A stretch of DNA of 64,000 bases from Pseudoduganella violacea (GCF_014191875.1 NZ_JACHXD010000009.1:62001-126000), one strand, 5' to 3'; counted from the stretch's first letter, positions 35,352 through 45,993 are shown. Numbers and translations are program-made. The notes: a model not told the origin generated them from the sequence alone.

Positions 35352-36884
35352 TTAGAGGAAGAGCTTGTAGACCGGGTTCTGGGTTTCGTCCCAGTAGCGG
35401 TAGCCGAGGGTGGCGAGGAATTTGTGGAACTCGCCCATCTCGTCGGACGGCACTTGCAGGCCGATCAGGATGCGGCCGACGTCGCCGCCCTGGGAGCGGT
35501 AGTGGCATAGCGAGATATTCCAGTTCGGCGCCATGCTGTCGAGGAAGCGCATCAGCGCGCCGGGACGCTCGGGGAACTCGAAGCGGTATAGCAGCTCGTC
35601 CTTGGCCAGCGCGCTCTTGCCGCCCACCAGGTGGCGCAAGTGGGCCTTGGCCAGTTCGTCATGGGTCAGGTCGAGCGTCGTGAACTGGCTATCTTCGAAG
35701 CGGCGCGCCAGGGCGCTCGATTCGTTGCGGTCGGCGATCTGCACACCGACAAACACGTGGGCCTGGTCCTGGTCGCTGATGCGGTAGTTGAACTCGGTCA
35801 CATTGCGCGGCCCGACCAGGGCGCAGAAGCGTTTGAAGCTGCCGCGCTGCTCGGGCAGGGTGACGGCGAACACCGCTTCGCGCGACTCGCCCAGCTCGGC
35901 GCGTTCGGCGACAAAGCGCAGGCGGTCGAAATTCATGTTCGCGCCGCTGGCCACGGTGATCAAGGTCTGGTGCAGGACCGGGTCCTTGCTCAGCTCCGCG
36001 CGTTCGATATAGGCCTTGGCGCCGGCCACGGCCAAGGCGCCGGACGGTTCCAGGATCGAGCGCGTGTCCATGAACACGTCCTTGATGGCGGCGCAGATGG
36101 CGTCGGTGTCGACCAGGATCACATCGTCCACATACTGCTGCGCGATGCGGAAGGTTTCCTCGCCCACCAGGCGGACGGCGGTGCCGTCGGCGAACAGGCC
36201 GACGTCGGACAGGGTCAGGCGCTCGCCCGCCTTCAGGCTGCGCGCCATGGCGTCCGAATCGAGCGTTTGCACGCCGATGATCTTGATGTCGGGCCGGATC
36301 TGTTTCACATAGGCGGCGATGCCGGCGATGATGCCGCCGCCGCCGATGGGCACGAAGATGGCGTGGATCGGACCGGCGTGCTGGCGCAGGATTTCCATCG
36401 CGATCGTGCCCTGGCCGGCGATCACGTCGGGGTCGTCGAAGGGGTGGACGAAGGTCAGCTTCTGTTCTTTTTCCAGCGTCAGCGCGTGGTTGTAGGCGTC
36501 GGTATAGGATTCGCCGTGCAGCACCACTTCCACGTGGGCGCCGCCGCGCGCGCGCACCGCCTCGATCTTCAGCTGCGGCGTGGTGGCCGGCATCACGATC
36601 ACGGCCGGACAGCCCATGCGCGCCGCCGACAGCGCCACGCCCTGGGCGTGGTTGCCGGCCGAGGCGCAAATGACGCCGCGCTTCAATTGCGCTTCGCTCA
36701 GATGGGCCATCTTGTTATACGCGCCGCGCACCTTGAAGCTGAACACGTCCTGCATGTCCTCGCGCTTGAAATAAATTCGGTTTTGATAGCGCTGCGATAG
36801 GGTCGGCGCCAGTTCCAGCGGAGTTTCTTGGGCCACGTCGTAGACGCGGGCGGTCAGGATTTTCTTCAGGTAGTCGATAGTCAT
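35352..36884 (-). CDS. ilvA: Threonine ammonia-lyase, biosynthetic
   Basis: IlvA deaminates threonine to 2-oxobutanoate for isoleucine synthesis. The 510-residue protein has PLP-Lys in FKVRGAYNKMA, the Gly loop GGGGIIAGIAA, and two ACT-like regulatory domains in the last third (about residue 335-510) that mediate isoleucine inhibition, so it is the biosynthetic form. Start ATG 36884; an in-frame TTG three codons upstream is not needed, and no strong ribosome binding site is visible for either. It is divergent from the YqaA-like gene. Confidence 0.97.
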   Translation of the reverse strand: MTIDYLKKILTARVYDVAQETPLELAPTLSQRYQNRIYFKREDMQDVFSFKVRGAYNKMAHLSEAQLKRGVICASAGNHAQGVALSAARMGCPAVIVMPATTPQLKIEAVRARGGAHVEVVLHGESYTDAYNHALTLEKEQKLTFVHPFDDPDVIAGQGTIAMEILRQHAGPIHAIFVPIGGGGIIAGIAAYVKQIRPDIKIIGVQTLDSDAMARSLKAGERLTLSDVGLFADGTAVRLVGEETFRIAQQYVDDVILVDTDAICAAIKDVFMDTRSILEPSGALAVAGAKAYIERAELSKDPVLHQTLITVASGANMNFDRLRFVAERAELGESREAVFAVTLPEQRGSFKRFCALVGPRNVTEFNYRISDQDQAHVFVGVQIADRNESSALARRFEDSQFTTLDLTHDELAKAHLRHLVGGKSALAKDELLYRFEFPERPGALMRFLDSMAPNWNISLCHYRSQGGDVGRILIGLQVPSDEMGEFHKFLATLGYRYWDETQNPVYKLFL

Positions 36885-37069
36885 AGTCTGCAAACAAAAA
36901 AGTCGGGCCAGGGAGGCTGGCGGGGTGCAAAGACTTGCTGTTCAACGGCGGATAACCGAAGGGAGGCTGCACGCCGGCGCGCGCGGGTATGCTGGCGCCG
37001 GACTCAGTCGTGCGATGTGCTTGGTGCGACTCATTATAATGGACAGCCTGAGCCATCCTCCAAATCTTC

Positions 37070-37564
37070 ATGATCGAATCCGCAATTGCCTGGCTGCTGG
37101 CCCTGCTGGCCGCGCCGGAAGTGGGCCTGACCTCGGTCTTTCTCATTAGCTTCGTGTCTGCCACGCTGGTGCCGCTCGGCTCCGAGCCGGCCGTCTTCGC
37201 CGTGGTCAAGGCCAATGGCGCCATGTTCTGGCCCGCCATCGCCGTCGCCACCGTCGGCAATACCCTGGGCGGCGCGGTCGATTACTGGATGGGTTATACC
37301 GCCAAGTCGGCCTTCGCCAAGGAGCGCGAGAGCCGCTGGTTCGGCTGGCTGGCGCGTTACGGCGCCAAGACCATGCTCTTGTCCTGGCTGCCCGGCATCG
37401 GCGATCCCCTGTGCACCCTGGGCGGCTGGCTCAAGCTGCCGTTCTGGCCCGCGCTCATGTATATGGCCATCGGCAAGCTGGCGCGCTATCTGACCATGAC
37501 GACCCTGCTGCTGTATGTGCCGGACGGCTTCTGGCGTTCCGTGGCGCACGTGCTGGGCGGCTGA
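37070..37564 (+). CDS. YqaA/DedA-family inner-membrane protein
   Basis: The 164-residue protein has about four hydrophobic segments and the SNARE-associated/VTT motif region: FVSATLVPLGSEPAVFAVV, TVGNTLGGAVDYWMGY and LLSWLPGIGDPLCTLGGWL. This matches small YqaA proteins of the DedA superfamily, thought to handle lipid carriers or proton-coupled transport. It is divergent from ilvA; a TATAAT at 37035-37040 may be its -10 box. Confidence 0.9.
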   Translation: MIESAIAWLLALLAAPEVGLTSVFLISFVSATLVPLGSEPAVFAVVKANGAMFWPAIAVATVGNTLGGAVDYWMGYTAKSAFAKERESRWFGWLARYGAKTMLLSWLPGIGDPLCTLGGWLKLPFWPALMYMAIGKLARYLTMTTLLLYVPDGFWRSVAHVLGG

Positions 37565-37783
37565 ATGCTGCAAACGCAATTTTGCCTCGGGGCGTATCGC
37601 ATGAATAATCCCTGGTAAAAATCGGTGAAATGCAATAAACGTGCGCTAAACGCCACATTTTTCAAATTAATTTCGGCAAACTGACGTTAACGGAACCCTG
37701 TGATGCCTTGGGGCTGTTAGGATCTTGTGCGGCGCAATACGATAGAATGGTCTTTCTTAGCGTCAGCCACTAGTCCACGCATA

Positions 37784-40700
37784 ATGAACGCACCAGCACA
37801 AATCCAGGCCTTGCTTGCAGAAACGCCCGATGGGCACGCCCACACGCGCTTGCGCGAAATCCCCTATAACTACACCTCGTTTTCCGACCGCGAAATCGTC
37901 ATACGGCTGTTAGGGGAAGAGTCCTGGCGCCTGCTCGACGAGCTGCGCGGCGCGCGCCAGACCGGCCGTTCCGCGCGCATGCTGTACGAAGTGCTGGGCG
38001 ATATCTGGGTGGTGCGCCGCAATCCCTATCTGCAGGACGATTTGCTGGACAATCCGAAGCGCCGCGCCAAATTGATCGATGCGCTGCACCACCGCCTGGC
38101 CGAAGTCGACAAGCGCCGCCTGACGGTGGACGCCACCGAGGCCGATGGCGATGCCGCCCAGCGCAGCGGCAATGTGGAAAAGCTGCTGAAGGCGGCCAGC
38201 AAGGCGGTGGCCGACTTCGGCGAAGAATTCGGCCGCATGTACGACTTGCGCAAGCGCGCCAACAAGGTGCTGGGCCGCTATACCGAGAAGCACAATATCT
38301 GCTTCGACGGCATGAAGCGCATCTCGCACGTGACCGACGCCACCGACTGGCGCGTGGAATACCCGTTCGTGGTGCTGACCCCGGACAGCGAAGAGGAGAT
38401 GGCCGGCCTGGTGAAAGGCTGTATCGAGCTGGGACTGACCATTATCCCGCGCGGCGGCGGCACCGGCTATACCGGCGGCGCGATTCCCCTGACGCCGCTG
38501 TCGGCCGTCATCAATACCGAAAAGCTCCTGACCCTGGGCGCCGTGGAAATGAAGGTCTTGCCCGGCCTGGAACGCGAATACGCGACTATTTACTCCGAAG
38601 CGGGCGTGATCACCAACAAGGTGTCGGAAGCGGCCGAGAAGGCGGGCTTCGTGTTCGCCGTCGACCCGACTTCGGCCCACGCTTCCTGCATCGGCGGCAA
38701 TATCGCCATGAACGCGGGCGGCAAGAAGGCCGTGCTGTGGGGCACGGCGCTGGACAATCTTGCGTCCTGGCGCATGGTCGACCCGAACGGCGACTGGCTC
38801 GAAGTCACGCGCATCGACCACAATCTGTCGAAGATCCACGATACGCCGATGGCGCGCTTCCGCCTCGAATGGACGCATCCGAACGCCAAGGGCGAAGCGA
38901 AAGGCGCGCCGTTCAAGACCGAGATCCTGGAAATCGAAGGCCGCCGCTTCCGCAAGGAAGGCCTGGGCAAAGACGTCACCGACAAATTCCTGGCCGGCCT
39001 GCCCGGCATCCAGAAGGAAGGCTGCGATGGCTTGATTACTTCGGCGCGCTGGATTCTGCACAAGATGCCCAAGCATACGCGCACCGTCTGCCTGGAATTC
39101 TTCGGCCAGGCGCGCGACGCGATTCCATCGATCGTCGAGATCAAGGATTATCTGGACGGTCTGCCAGCCCAGGGCGAGCAGTTCGCCACGCTGCGCCTGG
39201 CAGGCCTGGAACACCTGGATGAGCGCTATCTGCGCGCGGTCGGCTACGCCACCAAATCCAAGCGCGGCGTGCTGCCCAAGATGGCGCTGTTCGGCGACAT
39301 CGTCGGCGACGACGAGAATGCCGTCGCCAGCGCCGCGTCGGAAGTGATCCGCCTGGCCAATACCCGCGTCGGCGAAGGCTTCGTCGCCGTCAGCCCGGAA
39401 GCGCGCAAGAAGTTCTGGCTGGACCGCGCCCGCACCGCCGCCATCGCCAAGCACACCAACGCCTTCAAGATCAATGAGGACGTGGTGATTCCGCTTAACC
39501 GCATGGGCGAATATACCGATGGCATCGAGCGCATCAACATCGAGCTGTCGATCAAGAACAAGCTGCAACTGGCGGACGCGCTGCGCGAATTTTTCGCCGC
39601 CGGCAATCTCCCGGTCGGCAAGAGCGACGATGCCAGTGACGACAAGGTGGGCGACGCCGAAATGCTGGGCGACCGTCCGCAGCAAGCAGCGGCCCTGCTG
39701 GAGCAGGTGCGCGAGCGCTGGACCTATACGCTGGAAAACCTCGATCTGCCGTTGGCGCAAGCGCGCCACAAGCTGCAGGAGCTGGGCCTGCAGGAACTGG
39801 CTCCGGCCTTCGACGAACGCCTGCAGCGCCAGCCGCAAGCCACCCTGTTCGACGTGGTGCAGGACCGCACCATCCGCGTCAGCTGGAAGCAGGAAATCCG
39901 CGCGCCGTTCCGCCAGATCTTCAACGGCGCGGCCTACAAGCTGATTCTGGACGAGGCGACGGCGGCCCACAAGCGCATCCTGCGCGGCCGCGTCTTCGTC
40001 GCCCTGCACATGCACGCGGGCGACGGCAACGTCCACACCAATCTGCCGGTGAACTCGGACCACTACGAAATGCTGCAGGACGCGCACAAGGCCGTGGCCC
40101 GCATCATGAAGCTGGCGCGTTCGCTCAACGGCGTGATCTCGGGCGAGCACGGCATCGGCATCACCAAGCTCGAATTCCTCACCGAGGAAGAGATCGGCGA
40201 CTTCCGCGCCTACAAGCAGCGCGTCGATCCGGAAGGACGCTTCAACAAGGGCAAGCTGCTGAACCTGCCCGGCATGGACGCGGACCTGAGCAATGCCTAC
40301 ACGCCGTCCTTCGGCCTGATGGGCCACGAATCGCTGATCATGCAGCAGAGCGATATCGGCGCCATCGCCAACAGCGTCAAGGACTGCCTGCGCTGCGGCA
40401 AATGCAAACCCGTGTGCTCGACCCATGTGCCGCGCGCCAATTTGCTGTATTCGCCGCGCGACAAGATCCTGGCGACGTCGGCCCTGATCGAAGCCTTCCT
40501 CTACGAAGAACAGACGCGGCGCGGCATCTCGATCCGCCACTGGGAAGAATTCGAGGACGTGGCCGACCACTGCACGGTATGCCATAAATGCGTCACGCCT
40601 TGCCCGGTGAATATCGACTTCGGCGATGTGTCCATGAATATGCGCAATCTGCTGCGCAAGATGGGCAAGCGCAGCTTCAATCCCGGCAAGCGCGCCTCGA

Positions 40701-41794
40701 TGTTCTTCCTGAACGCGACCGACCCGGCCACCATCAACGCCACGCGCGAAGTGATGATCGGTTGGGGCTACAAGGCGCAGCGTCTGGGCCATGACATCTT
40801 CAAGAAAGTGGCGCGCAGCCAGACCAAGGCGCCGCCGCCGACCGTCGGCAAGCCGCCCGTGCGTGAGCAGGTGATCCACTTCATCAACAAGAAGATGCCA
40901 GGCAATCTGCCGAAGAAATCGGCGCGCGCGTTGCTCGATATCGAAGACAACAAGATGATCCCGATCATCCGCGATCCGCAGAAGACCAATGCGAATACGG
41001 AAGCGGTGTTCTACTTCCCGGGCTGCGGCTCCGAGCGCCTGTTCTCGCAAGTGGGTCTGGCCACACAAGCGATGCTGTGGGAAGTGGGCGTGCAGACCGT
41101 GCTGCCGCCGGGCTATCTGTGCTGCGGCTATCCGCAGCGCGGCTCGGGCGAGTACGACAAGGCCGAGAAGATGATGACGGATAACCGCGTCCTCTTCCAC
41201 CGCATGGCGAATACGCTGAACTATCTGGACATCAAGACCGTGCTGGTGTCCTGCGGCACCTGCTACGATCAGCTGGCGACTTACGAGTTCGAGAAAATCT
41301 TCCCCGGTTGCCGCATCATGGATATCCACGAATATCTGCTGGAGAAGAACGTCAAGCTGGAAGGCGTGACCGGCACGCGCTATATGTACCACGATCCTTG
41401 CCACACGCCGATGAAGATGCAGGATCCCGTGAAGACGGTGAATGCCCTGGTATCCACCGTGGACAATGTGAAGATCGAGAAGAACGACCGTTGCTGCGGC
41501 GAGTCCGGCACACTGGCCGTATCGCGTCCCGATATTTCGACCCAGGTGCGCTTCCGCAAGGAAGAAGAGATGGTCAAGGGCGCGGACAAGCTGCGCCAGG
41601 GCTTCGATGGCGATGTGAAGATCCTCACCAGCTGCCCGTCCTGCCTGCAAGGCCTGTCGCGCTATAACGATGATTCGGGCACTACGGCCGATTACATCGT
41701 GGTGGAAATCGCCAAGCACCTGCTGGGCGAGAACTGGCTGCCCGATTACGTCACGCGCGCCAATGACGGCGGCATCGAAAGGGTACTGGTATGA
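37784..41794 (+). CDS. Large FAD-linked oxidoreductase with fused 4Fe-4S/CCG domains
   Basis: The 1336-residue protein joins several units. A DUF3683-like N-terminus is followed by an FAD_binding_4 domain ([17 protein letters not shown] near residue 222), a C-terminal FAD-oxidase domain with [12 protein letters not shown] and [10 protein letters not shown], two 4Fe-4S clusters ([11 protein letters not shown] near 868; [12 protein letters not shown] near 929), and two CCG domains ([11 protein letters not shown] with [16 protein letters not shown] with YHDPCHTPM and RCCGESGT). It resembles D-2-hydroxyacid dehydrogenases (Dld/GlcD plus GlpC/GlcF) made as one chain. It probably feeds electrons from a 2-hydroxy acid to quinone. 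The ATG at 37784 is chosen; an upstream frame adds 19 residues. It overlaps the HIT gene by 4 bp. Confidence 0.93.
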   Translation: MNAPAQIQALLAETPDGHAHTRLREIPYNYTSFSDREIVIRLLGEESWRLLDELRGARQTGRSARMLYEVLGDIWVVRRNPYLQDDLLDNPKRRAKLIDALHHRLAEVDKRRLTVDATEADGDAAQRSGNVEKLLKAASKAVADFGEEFGRMYDLRKRANKVLGRYTEKHNICFDGMKRISHVTDATDWRVEYPFVVLTPDSEEEMAGLVKGCIELGLTIIPRGGGTGYTGGAIPLTPLSAVINTEKLLTLGAVEMKVLPGLEREYATIYSEAGVITNKVSEAAEKAGFVFAVDPTSAHASCIGGNIAMNAGGKKAVLWGTALDNLASWRMVDPNGDWLEVTRIDHNLSKIHDTPMARFRLEWTHPNAKGEAKGAPFKTEILEIEGRRFRKEGLGKDVTDKFLAGLPGIQKEGCDGLITSARWILHKMPKHTRTVCLEFFGQARDAIPSIVEIKDYLDGLPAQGEQFATLRLAGLEHLDERYLRAVGYATKSKRGVLPKMALFGDIVGDDENAVASAASEVIRLANTRVGEGFVAVSPEARKKFWLDRARTAAIAKHTNAFKINEDVVIPLNRMGEYTDGIERINIELSIKNKLQLADALREFFAAGNLPVGKSDDASDDKVGDAEMLGDRPQQAAALLEQVRERWTYTLENLDLPLAQARHKLQELGLQELAPAFDERLQRQPQATLFDVVQDRTIRVSWKQEIRAPFRQIFNGAAYKLILDEATAAHKRILRGRVFVALHMHAGDGNVHTNLPVNSDHYEMLQDAHKAVARIMKLARSLNGVISGEHGIGITKLEFLTEEEIGDFRAYKQRVDPEGRFNKGKLLNLPGMDADLSNAYTPSFGLMGHESLIMQQSDIGAIANSVKDCLRCGKCKPVCSTHVPRANLLYSPRDKILATSALIEAFLYEEQTRRGISIRHWEEFEDVADHCTVCHKCVTPCPVNIDFGDVSMNMRNLLRKMGKRSFNPGKRASMFFLNATDPATINATREVMIGWGYKAQRLGHDIFKKVARSQTKAPPPTVGKPPVREQVIHFINKKMPGNLPKKSARALLDIEDNKMIPIIRDPQKTNANTEAVFYFPGCGSERLFSQVGLATQAMLWEVGVQTVLPPGYLCCGYPQRGSGEYDKAEKMMTDNRVLFHRMANTLNYLDIKTVLVSCGTCYDQLATYEFEKIFPGCRIMDIHEYLLEKNVKLEGVTGTRYMYHDPCHTPMKMQDPVKTVNALVSTVDNVKIEKNDRCCGESGTLAVSRPDISTQVRFRKEEEMVKGADKLRQGFDGDVKILTSCPSCLQGLSRYNDDSGTTADYIVVEIAKHLLGENWLPDYVTRANDGGIERVLV

Positions 41795-42243
41795 GCGTGA
41801 ACAAGCCCTGCGATCTGTGCACCTTGCTGGCCGCCTTCGCCGGCGGCGATGACGCGTCCCTGATCTGGCGCGATGAGCGCCTGTCGGTGGTGCTGGTCGA
41901 CGAGCCGGGTTATCCGGGTTATTGCCGCGTGGTGTGGAACGCCCATGTCAAGGAAATGACCGACCTCGCGCCCGAGGACCGCGAACATGTGATGCGCGCC
42001 GTGTGGCAGGTGGAATTGGCGCAGCGCGAGGTGATGGCGCCGCATAAGGTGAATGTCGCCAGTTTCGGCAATATGACCCCGCACGTGCACTGGCATGTGA
42101 TCCCGCGTTACACTGACGATGCGCACTTCCCTAATCCAACCTGGGGTGCGCAGCAGCGCGAGGCACCGGTGCAGGCCGTGGTCGAGCGCAGCGCCATGCT
42201 GCCGGCTTTGCGGGCGGCGATCATTCAACGCCTGAGTGCCTGA
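41791..42243 (+). CDS. HIT-family hydrolase
   Basis: The 150-residue histidine-triad protein has the signature [10 protein letters not shown] near residue 97-106 and an N-terminal CDLC pair that may bind zinc. HIT proteins hydrolyse nucleoside phosphoramidates or dinucleoside polyphosphates. It overlaps the oxidoreductase stop (ATGA) and is followed 20 bp later by the DUF971 gene; the trio is probably one transcript. Confidence 0.93.
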   Translation: MSVNKPCDLCTLLAAFAGGDDASLIWRDERLSVVLVDEPGYPGYCRVVWNAHVKEMTDLAPEDREHVMRAVWQVELAQREVMAPHKVNVASFGNMTPHVHWHVIPRYTDDAHFPNPTWGAQQREAPVQAVVERSAMLPALRAAIIQRLSA

Positions 42244-42263
42244 GTTTTTGGAAGAGTTTCAGT

Positions 42264-42686
42264 ATGCATAACCCCACCGGTCTGACCGTCCACAGCAAAT
42301 CCCGCGTGCTCGAAGTGAGCTTCGACGATGGCGCCACCTTTTCGATTCCCTTCGAGCTGCTGCGCGTGTATTCGCCATCGGCCGAAGTGAAGGGCCATGG
42401 ACCGGGGCAGGAAGTACTGCAAGTGGGCAAGAGCGAAGTCGGGATGACGGACCTGGAACCGGTCGGCAATTATGCCGTCAAACCCACTTTTACCGATGGG
42501 CATAACAGCGGCTTATACACCTGGGATTATCTCTACGATCTGGGCGCGCGCCAGGACCAGCATTGGGCCGCCTATCTGGTGCGCCTGCAGGCCGCCGGCT
42601 TTACCAGCGACAGCGGCCGCGCGCCTGGCGCGGTGCTGCCCGGCGCCGCCGCTGCCCAGCCGCGCGGTTGCGGCCACAAGCATTAA
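42264..42686 (+). CDS. DUF971 (gamma-butyrobetaine hydroxylase N-terminal-like) protein
   Basis: The 140-residue protein has the DUF971 pattern LTVHSKSRVLEVSFDDG, LLRVYSPSAE and VGNYAVKPTFTDGHNSGLY, then TWDYLYDLG. In betaproteobacteria this gene often lies near ubiE, as here (about 0.8 kb away). A C-terminal Ala-rich, His/Cys end (RGCGHKH) is extra. The fold occurs in Fe-S-related and hydroxylase proteins, but the role of the stand-alone form is unclear. It ends 4 bp into the convergent small gene. Confidence 0.9.
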   Translation: MHNPTGLTVHSKSRVLEVSFDDGATFSIPFELLRVYSPSAEVKGHGPGQEVLQVGKSEVGMTDLEPVGNYAVKPTFTDGHNSGLYTWDYLYDLGARQDQHWAAYLVRLQAAGFTSDSGRAPGAVLPGAAAAQPRGCGHKH

Positions 42687-42937
42687 GCCGCGTTTTTCTT
42701 CGCTAAAAACTCTTCGTACTCGCGCTGATGGCGCTCCCAAATATAGCGGAAGATAGCCCTTGTCTGCGGGGGGAGTTGGCGAAAAGCCTCCAGATTCAGG
42801 CCTAGCGGACGGGGTTCGGAGGGCGGGTAATCCTTGCTGTCCTCAACAAATTCAGCATGCAATGCGTCCATCTCCGCCATGGTTTTCTGGTCCAGTTCGG
42901 GTATATAGATGTCTGGAGGGAAACGTGATGTATTCAT
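42683..42937 (-). CDS. Small acidic protein, possible antitoxin partner
   Basis: The 84-residue product begins [20 protein letters not shown] and is charged and Pro-containing, with a helical C-terminus (AIFRYIWERHQREYEEFLAK). It starts inside the stop codon of the upstream PIN-like gene (ATGA), an arrangement typical of toxin-antitoxin pairs, although here the toxin-like gene is first. There is no recognisable DNA-binding motif. Base composition is lower in GC than the flanks. The antitoxin call is inference from context only. Confidence 0.6.
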   Translation of the reverse strand: MNTSRFPPDIYIPELDQKTMAEMDALHAEFVEDSKDYPPSEPRPLGLNLEAFRQLPPQTRAIFRYIWERHQREYEEFLAKKNAA

Positions 42938-43413
42938 GGCGGCATCTCCATTAATTGCAAAATATTCACGATTTCGGGTGCTTGCATTTCAAAGCCGCCG
43001 ATAATTTGCCGCAGCAGCCGCAGGCGGTCGGCTCTCCCAATTTGGGTATAGTCCCAGGTAGCAAATAAATGAATTTCCCACCAGCTGGCACAGCTGAATT
43101 GCCTGGCAGTCTGTTTCGCCTTGGCCATTAGACAGCCGCTGAAAATTAAAAGTTCCCCCATCGTTTTGTGGTTCAGGTCTTTCGGCAGCACAGTCAGTGA
43201 GCGGGCGGCCGTCAGGCGGGCCGAGGCCAGGCGCGGGTCGCCGCGCAGGATTTCATCGATGGCGTACTCTGAAGTATAGGTAAGGGCCGGCTGCATCTGC
43301 GTGCGCCACCAGTGCCGCGTCAGCTGCTGGCAGGCGCGGGTGAGGGCGTGGCGGCTCAGGGGATCGGCGTAGTGGCAGATCACCGAATGGTCGAGATAGG
43401 CGGTGTTGTGCAT
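42934..43413 (-). CDS. PIN-like (VapC-type) domain protein
   Basis: The 159-residue product shows the layout of one PIN-domain group: [13 protein letters not shown] with the first Asp, [23 protein letters not shown] with a Glu in the second acidic position, and a C-terminal [20 protein letters not shown] that matches the usual LLTWN..HIANA segment. The expected third acidic residue, usually Asp before ALHLA, falls in [11 protein letters not shown] and seems absent, so catalysis is doubtful. The segment is AT-richer than its neighbours, suggesting transfer. It is coupled to the small downstream gene. No promoter was identified. Confidence 0.65.
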   Translation of the reverse strand: MHNTAYLDHSVICHYADPLSRHALTRACQQLTRHWWRTQMQPALTYTSEYAIDEILRGDPRLASARLTAARSLTVLPKDLNHKTMGELLIFSGCLMAKAKQTARQFSCASWWEIHLFATWDYTQIGRADRLRLLRQIIGGFEMQAPEIVNILQLMEMPP

Positions 43414-43520
43414 GGTTTTGCCAGCTTAGAGCGGACAAGCCTGGGCCATCTTCAGGCAGATCAAGGGTTTTTCACTCTGGGCGCTTGTATAATGCAGTCA
43501 AAATTAACAGGCAGCCCACC

Positions 43521-44255
43521 ATGACCAATACCACCCATTTCGGCTATAAAACCGTTTCCGAAGACGATAAAGTCAAGGAAGTCGCCAAGGTCTTCCACTC
43601 CGTCGCCAGCAAGTATGATGTGATGAACGACTTGATGTCGGCCGGCTTGCACCGCGTCTGGAAGGCTTTCACCATTGCCAACGCCGCCGTGCGCCCGGGC
43701 TTCAAGGTGCTCGATATCGCGGGCGGCACCGGCGATCTGGCCAAGGTATTCGCCAAGCAGGCGGGGCCGACGGGCGAGGTGTGGCTGACCGATATCAACG
43801 AATCCATGCTGCGCGTCGGCCGCGACCGCCTCTTGAATCGCGGCCAGGTCACCCCCACCTTGCTGTGTGATGCGGAAAAACTGCCCTTCCCGGACAATTA
43901 CTTCGACCGGGTCAGCGTCGCCTTCGGCCTGCGCAATATGACGCACAAGGATGTGGCGCTGTCCGAAATGCGCCGCGTGCTGAAGCCGGGCGGCAAGCTG
44001 CTGGTGCTGGAATTTTCGAAAGTCGCGGCGCCGCTGCAAAAGCCGTATGATTTGTATTCGTTCTCGGTGCTGCCGTGGATGGGCCAGAAAATCGCTGGCG
44101 ACGCGGAAAGCTACCGTTACCTGGCCGAGTCCATCCGCATGCACCCGGACCAGGAAACCCTCAAGACCATGATGCAGGCAGCCGGTCTTGAGCGCGTACA
44201 GTATTACAACCTGACGGCAGGTGTGGCCGCTTTACACACCGGTATCAAACTGTAG
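43521..44255 (+). CDS. ubiE: Ubiquinone/menaquinone biosynthesis C-methyltransferase UbiE
   Basis: UbiE methylates the quinone ring in ubiquinone synthesis. The 244-residue protein has [20 protein letters not shown], motif [16 protein letters not shown], and [20 protein letters not shown] characteristic of the family, plus SFSVLPWMG. Start ATG 43521 (MTNTTHFGY) is preceded by CAGG; an in-frame start at 43485 is rejected. A TATAAT at 43488-43493 probably drives it. A Tim44-like gene, ubiJ and ubiB follow. Confidence 0.97.
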   Translation: MTNTTHFGYKTVSEDDKVKEVAKVFHSVASKYDVMNDLMSAGLHRVWKAFTIANAAVRPGFKVLDIAGGTGDLAKVFAKQAGPTGEVWLTDINESMLRVGRDRLLNRGQVTPTLLCDAEKLPFPDNYFDRVSVAFGLRNMTHKDVALSEMRRVLKPGGKLLVLEFSKVAAPLQKPYDLYSFSVLPWMGQKIAGDAESYRYLAESIRMHPDQETLKTMMQAAGLERVQYYNLTAGVAALHTGIKL

Positions 44256-44263
44256 GAATAATT

Positions 44264-45241
44264 ATGAACTTCAAGAAAATTCTGATCGGCGCCACCCTGG
44301 CCATCTCCGCGATGAGCATGATGGCTGAATTGGCAGCCCGCCCGATGGGCGGCGGTCGTTCGATCGGCCGTCAGTCGCAGAGCGTAAGCAAGATGCCGGC
44401 CCAGCCCGCGCAAGCGCCGGCAGCCCAGCGCCAAGCCACGCAGGCGCCTGCCGCCACGCCGCCGGCCGCACCGCCCGTGAAACCGCCTAGCCCATGGAAG
44501 GGTATCCTGGGCGGCGCCCTGCTGGGCCTCGGTTTGGGCGCCTTGCTGTCCCACTTCGGCCTGGGCGGCGCCCTGGCCAGCGCCATCAGCTCGATCCTGA
44601 TGATCGCCCTGATCGGCGGCGTGATCTTCTTCATCGTGCGCATGATCCGCAACAAGTCGGCTGGCCCCCGTCCAGCCCCGGCTGCCTTTGGCGGCAATGG
44701 CGGTTTCGGTGGTAATAGCGGCAATGTGGGCGGCTTCGGCGCGCCGCAGGGCGGCAGCAGCACGCCGGAAATCGGCTCGCGTCTGCAGCCGGCCGCTTTC
44801 CAGCCAGCCCAGCCGGCGTTCGAACCGGCCGCCGCGCCGGCGCCCGTGCCGCACCAGCAATGGGGCGTGCCGGCCGATTTCGACCAGCCTGCTTTCTTGC
44901 GCCACGCCAAGAGCAACTTCATCCGCCTGCAAGCGGCCTGGGATAAATCCGATGTGAACGATATCCGCGAGTTCACCACGCCGGAAGTGTTCGCCGAACT
45001 GAAGATGCAGATCCAGGAACGCGGCGGCAAGGCCGATTTCACCGATGTGGTGACGATCGACGCCGAACTGCTGGGCATTGAAAACAATGGCACGGACTAC
45101 CTGGCCAGCGTGAAATTCACCGGCCAGATCAAGCCGGCGCCCGATGCCCTGGCCGAGCCTTTCAACGAAGTCTGGAACCTGGTCAAGCCGGTGTCCGGTT
45201 CCGGCGGTTGGCTGCTGGGCGGTATCCAGCAGCTTGCCTGA
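44264..45241 (+). CDS. Tim44-like domain membrane protein
   Basis: The 325-residue protein has a signal-like hydrophobic N-terminus (ILIGATLAISAMSMMAELAA), a Pro/Ala/Gln-rich linker, a second hydrophobic stretch near residue 100-127 (ISSILMIALIGGVIFFIVRM), a Gly/Pro-rich linker and a C-terminal Tim44/NTF2-like domain from about residue 205 (FLRHAKSNFIRLQAAWDKSD). Bacterial Tim44-like proteins are membrane-bound and poorly characterised. It lies between ubiE and ubiJ with 8 bp before it and a terminator after it, so it is probably co-transcribed with ubiE. Confidence 0.9.
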   Translation: MNFKKILIGATLAISAMSMMAELAARPMGGGRSIGRQSQSVSKMPAQPAQAPAAQRQATQAPAATPPAAPPVKPPSPWKGILGGALLGLGLGALLSHFGLGGALASAISSILMIALIGGVIFFIVRMIRNKSAGPRPAPAAFGGNGGFGGNSGNVGGFGAPQGGSSTPEIGSRLQPAAFQPAQPAFEPAAAPAPVPHQQWGVPADFDQPAFLRHAKSNFIRLQAAWDKSDVNDIREFTTPEVFAELKMQIQERGGKADFTDVVTIDAELLGIENNGTDYLASVKFTGQIKPAPDALAEPFNEVWNLVKPVSGSGGWLLGGIQQLA

Positions 45242-45308
45242 GGCGCTGCCTTGCCTTAGTTTCCCGTCGGCCGCAGCGGCAAGCTGCGGCAAACTGGTAA
45301 TATCAGGA

Positions 45309-45340
45309 CCGCCCAGGATTTCCGGGCGGTTTTGTTTTTT
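45309..45340 (+). terminator. Intrinsic terminator after the Tim44-like gene
   Basis: CCGCCC (45309-45314) and GGGCGG (45324-45329) with a 9-base loop, followed by TTTTGTTTTTT. It lies just 12 bp before the ubiJ start, so ubiJ-ubiB may rely on readthrough or a hidden promoter. Confidence 0.8.
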
Positions 45341-45352
45341 GGTGTCCCGATT

Positions 45353-45993
45353 ATGTTCACACTTCCCTTTGCACTGCCGTCCCCCGGCGCCCCGGTCGCC
45401 GCCACCGTCAACCACCTGCTGGCGCAGGAGCCCTGGGCGCGCCAGGAGTTGAAGCTGCACGCGGGCAAGGTCGCCTGCATCGCCGCCAGCCCGGCCGAGC
45501 TGCGCCTGCGCGCCACCGCCGATGGCATGGTGGAAGCCGCGCCGGCCGATGCGACGCCGGCCGTGACGATCCGTCTCAAGCTGTCCGACCTGCCGCTGAT
45601 CGCGCAAAACCGCGAACGCGCGTTTTCCTATGTGCAGATCGAGGGCGACGCCGAATTCGCCAATGCGATTTCGCGCCTGAGCCAGTCGCTGCGCTGGGAG
45701 GCTGAGCATGATCTGGAAAAACTGCTGGGGCCGATCGCCGCCGTGCGTCTGGCCGCCGGCGCCCGCGCCGCCTTCGGCGCGCTGCAAAGCGGCCGGCAGA
45801 AACTGGCCGAGAACGTGGCCGAGTTCCTGGTGGAAGAAAAGCCGGTGCTGCTGCGTCCCGCCATGACCGAGGATTTCGCCGCCGGCATCAGCCGCCTGCG
45901 CGACGATGTGGAGCGCGCCGCCAAGCGCCTGGACAAGCTCGAACAAAAACTTGCCCGCCGCAGCGCGGCCCTGCAACACAAGACGGACGTTCA

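Noticed and set aside
37725..37748. Promoter TTGTGC / TAGAAT before the large oxidoreductase gene
   Set aside because: The spacing is only 12 bp, too short for a sigma-70 promoter.
37910..41719. A 1269-codon open frame on the minus strand
   Set aside because: It is antisense to the FAD/Fe-S oxidoreductase, whose motifs are unambiguous. Long shadow frames are normal in GC-rich DNA; its translation is Ala/Arg/His/Gln-rich without domains.
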